Shown one piece after another: positions 5,354 through 8,339 of a DNA stretch of 8,339 nucleotides. A model generated the notes under the pieces. That model was not told where the DNA came from and did not search any database. It saw nothing but the letters and a program-made list of their open reading frames with translations. How positions within the stretch are numbered: the first letter of the stretch is position 1; each line of letters opens with the position of its first letter. The DNA lies in contig RFQS01000100.1 of assembly GCA_009924885.1 (NCBI GenBank), positions 1-8,339 of the forward strand. The letters are read 5' to 3'. The stretch is from Pseudomonadota bacterium. Its GTDB lineage: Bacteria > Cyanobacteriota > Vampirovibrionia > LMEP-6097. The position numbers and the translations under genes are program-made.

Positions 5354-8323
5354 CTACTCAACTCCTATTGTATTATCGCTTTTAAGTATTTTCCAGTGAT
5401 CTTGGCTAACAAGGCTAGAAAGCTCATTAGTATTTGGATCTAAAACCACTAACCTTATCCATTCGTTATAGAAAAGGTTTTGCAAAACAGTGTTTTTAGA
5501 AATAATTTTCCTCACTCTCTCTACTGGTGAAAAGATAAAGACTCTAAGCCTCAGAGGTCTGTGATAAAGCTCATCATCAGCGCTCATTACTGACTGTAAT
5601 GCTAATCCCGTATAAAGATCACTAGCATTACCTTGCATCACCCCAAAGTTCCCGACTATATTATGCGTAATTTTACTGCCACTACCGAAATTAACATTAT
5701 CTACAGTGGAAAAATAATACTGACTATTAATCCACTGGGTAACTACCATTGGTGCAGTCATAATCGTTTCTAGAAGTAAGCCGTTAGAGTCTTGAGTCCA
5801 ATCATAAGAATGCATAAAAGCACGATTAGATAAATCTAAACCCTTACTTAAATTACGAGGACCGATAATAAAACTGGTATTTCCAGCGAGCCCCCACTCT
5901 GGTCTGACCTCAGACCAATCCATAGACCTTCTAAGGGACTGCTCGCAAACTCCAATTTCTGCGTTTTCGTCGTCCTCATGATCCTCATGTACGTTAAGTA
6001 CACTGCGGTCATTCGTCCTCCTCAGCCTTGAACTTGCACGTTTGTGAGCAGTCCCATCAATAGATTTAATTTCCACATCCTGATTAATATTACTGCCTAA
6101 ATCTCTTGGAGACAGGAAACTAAGCTTCCTAATAGCATTATTCTCTTTTTTAGCCTGTACTAATGATTCTTGTAAATCAGCTAGAAGCTTTCTTTGCTCA
6201 CTTGTCTTAAGCTCATAATCATAAAACTCAAAATCATCAGTAGTCGTATTGTGCTCAGCGCCTATAAATAATGTAGAATCTGGAATATTAATTCCTCTTT
6301 TAGCAAGCTCTAATCTAATCTCACGCTTATTTAGAATCTTCGCTAAAGCTTTAGCATTAACGCCTCCGTGATTACCAGCACAGGCTCCACAGTCTAAAGC
6401 AGAGGCGTAAGGATTATTTTCTGTAGTGCTTCCATGACCAGAGAAGACGACTAAAGGAGCGAAATTTTGTGTTAAACCCATTAGTCTTAAAGCCATTTCA
6501 GAGAACAGTAACTGTTCTTTTTTAGCTAAGCCTGTAAACATACGCTTCACTTCAGTGCTACTAAGGTCTTCATCAGGAGTGCTTGCAGCATTTATTACTG
6601 TATCTTTTACATCAAGCATAGGCTCAAAGGAGATTTTAGGTTTAATTGCAGCTGAAACCCTGCTTAGTAAAGCATTTAAAGAAGGGGTTAAAGTCCTAAT
6701 CATCATGCTAAGCATATATAGTGGTCCAGAAGCTTCAGCGAATATAAACGCAGATGCGATATTAGCTTTTAAAGCCTTATAAACATAAAAAATCGTTTTA
6801 ATTAATGAATTAGAATATTCATGCTGCTCAAGTTTATGCGAGCAAGAACTGTGCACTTGCTCATCAATAAAGTGTTTAGGTTTAATTAATACTGGACAAG
6901 CATCTTTAAATTCCATAGAATCATACTCTTTATAGCTTATCGGCAAGCCAAAAAAGCCAGCAAAACCTAAAGTCTCAATTCTAGAATCAGCTTCAATACA
7001 GCGTCTTATCCCCTCTGATCTGACATCTATACAGAAAACCATTTGAGCAAGCTGCTTAGAGTTAGATGAATTTAAAGACAGTACTGAAGAATTATTAGGA
7101 ATAGATTTACCGTCCACTAAAATTTTTCTGTGATTCTTATAAATACCATCAATAATAGGCTTTTGGAAACTATCTTCCCAAGCGGAAAGCCATATCATCG
7201 CCTCCCTTTCTAGAAAAATGTTTAGAGGAGCCCTGATTAAAGTTAACTCTTCATCAGTAAGTAAGGAGAAGTCAGCATAATAAAGGTTACCAAGTGTGGT
7301 TTTTAATTTTTCATCAGTAAATAAATATCTCTCACGCTCTAATTCTTCGATTGATTTAAATTTCTTAGTTAAAACCTGCTTTGCTAAAAGCCTTTCTAAT
7401 TCCTCGAAGCAAGTTAACTGAATATTATTAACTCTAAAATAATCAAAAAGAAAAATAGCTTCAACGCAAAGCCTGACAGCTAAATACTCTAATTTAGAAG
7501 CTGGATATTTTATATACTCTGGAATATGAGCATATAGGTGACGCCACTTTATAAATGAAGTCCAGCCAGGAAGAGCTGCTAGACTAGCCTTTAAATACTC
7601 CTCCCAGTCCTCTCTCTTCACACCAAGTGAATCAAGTAAAACGATTAAAGCTCTTTCAGGACAGTCTGGAAGCTGTTTAAACCATTCATGCAAGTGCTTA
7701 TCAAGCTTCAAATCAGAATCATAAAGAGCTAAAGCCTTCCATGCCGCATAAAAACCTTTTTCTCTATTCGGCATCTGCCAAACAGCTATCCCTTCGTCAA
7801 AAAAATGATTAAAGATTTTAATCATATAATTATTGACATCACCTAGCAGATCACCACTCTCAACTCTTCTACTATGCGGATAGGCAGGCGGACTAGCTAA
7901 ATCTTTAAACTCTAAATCTCTAGAAAAAAAGATCTCCCAAAAAAGTTTCTTTAAATTTATCTCTTTATCTAGAACCCTTATATCTAGCTCTATATCCTCT
8001 AGCATCTTCTCGAAATGTTCATTCAAAGCGGCTAATGATATTTCCTCTCTATCATAGAGTTCTAGATATTTAGATTTTTTCAAAAAACAATCAGCTGAAA
8101 AATATTTCTTGGCTTGCTTCGCTGCTTCAAGAAAATGCTTATCTTCAAAGCCTTTCAAAGGATTTACAGCAATGAAAGTTTTTAAAGACCAGTAAGGAGC
8201 AATAATTTCAGAGGCATTTGAAATAAGTGCCTGCACCATAGCTGAATTGAATTTTTCAGATTCGAAATTATCTACGACTTCTTTTAATTTATTACTTAGA
8301 TTATATTCGCTAAAAATATCCAT
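5354..8323 (-). CDS. dabA: DabA, DUF2309 inorganic-carbon transport subunit with a repeat-encoded insert
   Basis: DabA is the large peripheral subunit of the DAB (DabAB) system. It works with the membrane protein DabB to drive one-way hydration of CO2 to bicarbonate at the inner membrane. The N-terminal family motif FIAVNPLKGFE (50-60) is present. The beta-carbonic-anhydrase-like zinc site is complete by spacing: C431 and D433 in VFCIDVRSEG, H630 in FSGHGSTTENNPY and C645 in LDCGACAGNHGG. The H-to-C spacing of 15 matches the characterised Halothiobacillus protein. Later motifs are DWSEVRPEWGLAGN (802-815), a C-terminal NFGSGSKITHNIVGNFGVMQGN region and LPLR-like HRPLRLRVF. Residues 757-797 are foreign: 41 codons from palindromic copy B, inserted just before RRSMDWSEVRPEW, leaving the frame open. 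Without them the length (about 948) is within what I would expect for the longer members. AAGGA at 8334-8338, 10 bp before the ATG, is a good ribosome binding site. dabB should lie beyond the right edge. Confidence 0.92.
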   Translation of the reverse strand: MDIFSEYNLSNKLKEVVDNFESEKFNSAMVQALISNASEIIAPYWSLKTFIAVNPLKGFEDKHFLEAAKQAKKYFSADCFLKKSKYLELYDREEISLAALNEHFEKMLEDIELDIRVLDKEINLKKLFWEIFFSRDLEFKDLASPPAYPHSRRVESGDLLGDVNNYMIKIFNHFFDEGIAVWQMPNREKGFYAAWKALALYDSDLKLDKHLHEWFKQLPDCPERALIVLLDSLGVKREDWEEYLKASLAALPGWTSFIKWRHLYAHIPEYIKYPASKLEYLAVRLCVEAIFLFDYFRVNNIQLTCFEELERLLAKQVLTKKFKSIEELERERYLFTDEKLKTTLGNLYYADFSLLTDEELTLIRAPLNIFLEREAMIWLSAWEDSFQKPIIDGIYKNHRKILVDGKSIPNNSSVLSLNSSNSKQLAQMVFCIDVRSEGIRRCIEADSRIETLGFAGFFGLPISYKEYDSMEFKDACPVLIKPKHFIDEQVHSSCSHKLEQHEYSNSLIKTIFYVYKALKANIASAFIFAEASGPLYMLSMMIRTLTPSLNALLSRVSAAIKPKISFEPMLDVKDTVINAASTPDEDLSSTEVKRMFTGLAKKEQLLFSEMALRLMGLTQNFAPLVVFSGHGSTTENNPYASALDCGACAGNHGGVNAKALAKILNKREIRLELAKRGINIPDSTLFIGAEHNTTTDDFEFYDYELKTSEQRKLLADLQESLVQAKKENNAIRKLSFLSPRDLGSNINQDVEIKSIDGTAHKRASSRLRRTNDRSVLNVHEDHEDDENAEIGVCEQSLRRSMDWSEVRPEWGLAGNTSFIIGPRNLSKGLDLSNRAFMHSYDWTQDSNGLLLETIMTAPMVVTQWINSQYYFSTVDNVNFGSGSKITHNIVGNFGVMQGNASDLYTGLALQSVMSADDELYHRPLRLRVFIFSPVERVRKIISKNTVLQNLFYNEWIRLVVLDPNTNELSSLVSQDHWKILKSDNTIGVE
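5361..5366 (-). promoter_or_regulatory. Ribosome binding site for the PII-like gene
   Basis: AGGAGT on the minus strand lies 9 bp before the ATG at 5351 and within the last codons of dabA. It supports the longer start over M18 and indicates that the gene is read from the dabA transcript. Confidence 0.6.
5935..6055 (-). repeat. Palindromic element copy B (121 bp), in frame inside dabA
   Basis: The terminal inverted repeats GGGACTGCTCGCAAAC (5935-5950) and GTTTGTGAGCAGTCCC (6040-6055) pair at 15 of 16 positions. Read in the dabA frame, the element starts with GTAHKRASSRLRRTNDRSVL, a strongly basic stretch, and continues with HEDHEDDENAEIG, a strongly acidic one, ending at CEQSL. It contains no stop codon in this frame. 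It lies in a loop before the conserved DWSEVRPEWGLA motif and spares all zinc-site residues. Compared with copy A it lacks the 66-nt module and the 5-nt segment. Near-identity to copy A in an unrelated gene shows recent spread. Confidence 0.88.
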
Positions 8324-8333
8324 ATGTAAATTT

Positions 8334-8338
8334 TCCTT
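8334..8338 (-). promoter_or_regulatory. Ribosome binding site for dabA
   Basis: AAGGA on the minus strand lies 10 bp before the ATG at 8323. The TAA formed at the window edge (8337-8339) could be the stop codon of an upstream dabB, which would make the two genes tightly linked; the edge prevents checking this. Confidence 0.5.
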
Positions 8339-8339
8339 A

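Noticed and set aside
5931..6059. Target-site duplication flanking copy B
   Set aside because: The bases next to the two ends do not repeat each other convincingly, and the same holds for copy A.
6555..6782. Plus-strand open frame inside dabA
   Set aside because: It is fully contained antisense to a conserved part of dabA and resembles no protein.

Overview
The window is AT-rich and gene-dense. It reads like a small, decaying or mobile-repeat-laden bacterial genome, most likely an intracellular alphaproteobacterium of the Rickettsiales/Holosporales type or a similar AT-rich endosymbiont. That placement is an inference from style: short palindromic repeats inserted inside protein genes with the frame kept open (as Rickettsia palindromic elements do), several one-base frame breaks, low GC and an AAA/DUF4143 ATPase. 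Nothing seen fixes the taxon.

Left part (1-3153): a small unrecognised gene (102-509, +) faces a Sua5-type threonylcarbamoyl-AMP synthase gene (1765-522, -) that is interrupted by palindromic repeats and split into two frames. A divergent spacer of about 170 bp with a perfect hairpin follows. Next is a plus-strand gene broken into three frames (1937-3153). Rejoined at two homopolymer runs, it encodes about 404 residues with the two GX2H motifs, the glutamate and the R...M stretch expected of the TIKI/TraB/EreA hydrolase superfamily.

Middle (3154-5003): an intergenic strip holds a 48-bp palindromic element and a separate 49-bp near-perfect palindrome. After it come an AAA ATPase with a C-terminal DUF4143 domain and a GNAT acetyltransferase on the same strand.

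Right part (4995-8339, minus strand): dabA, the large zinc subunit of a DAB inorganic-carbon (CO2/bicarbonate) uptake system, followed immediately by a PII-like small protein that probably regulates it. The partner dabB is expected just beyond the right edge. dabA keeps its zinc-site residues but carries a 41-codon in-frame insertion encoded by the same palindromic element that disrupts Sua5.

The main find is this repeat family. Two copies sit inside unrelated conserved genes (1049-1240 and 5935-6055). They share 16-bp terminal inverted repeats and near-identical arms, and they differ by a 66-nt internal module and a 5-nt segment. A diverged partial copy sits next to the first, and an intergenic 48-bp element shares the 22-nt core. 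One copy is tolerated in frame; the other breaks the frame of a normally essential tRNA-modification gene.
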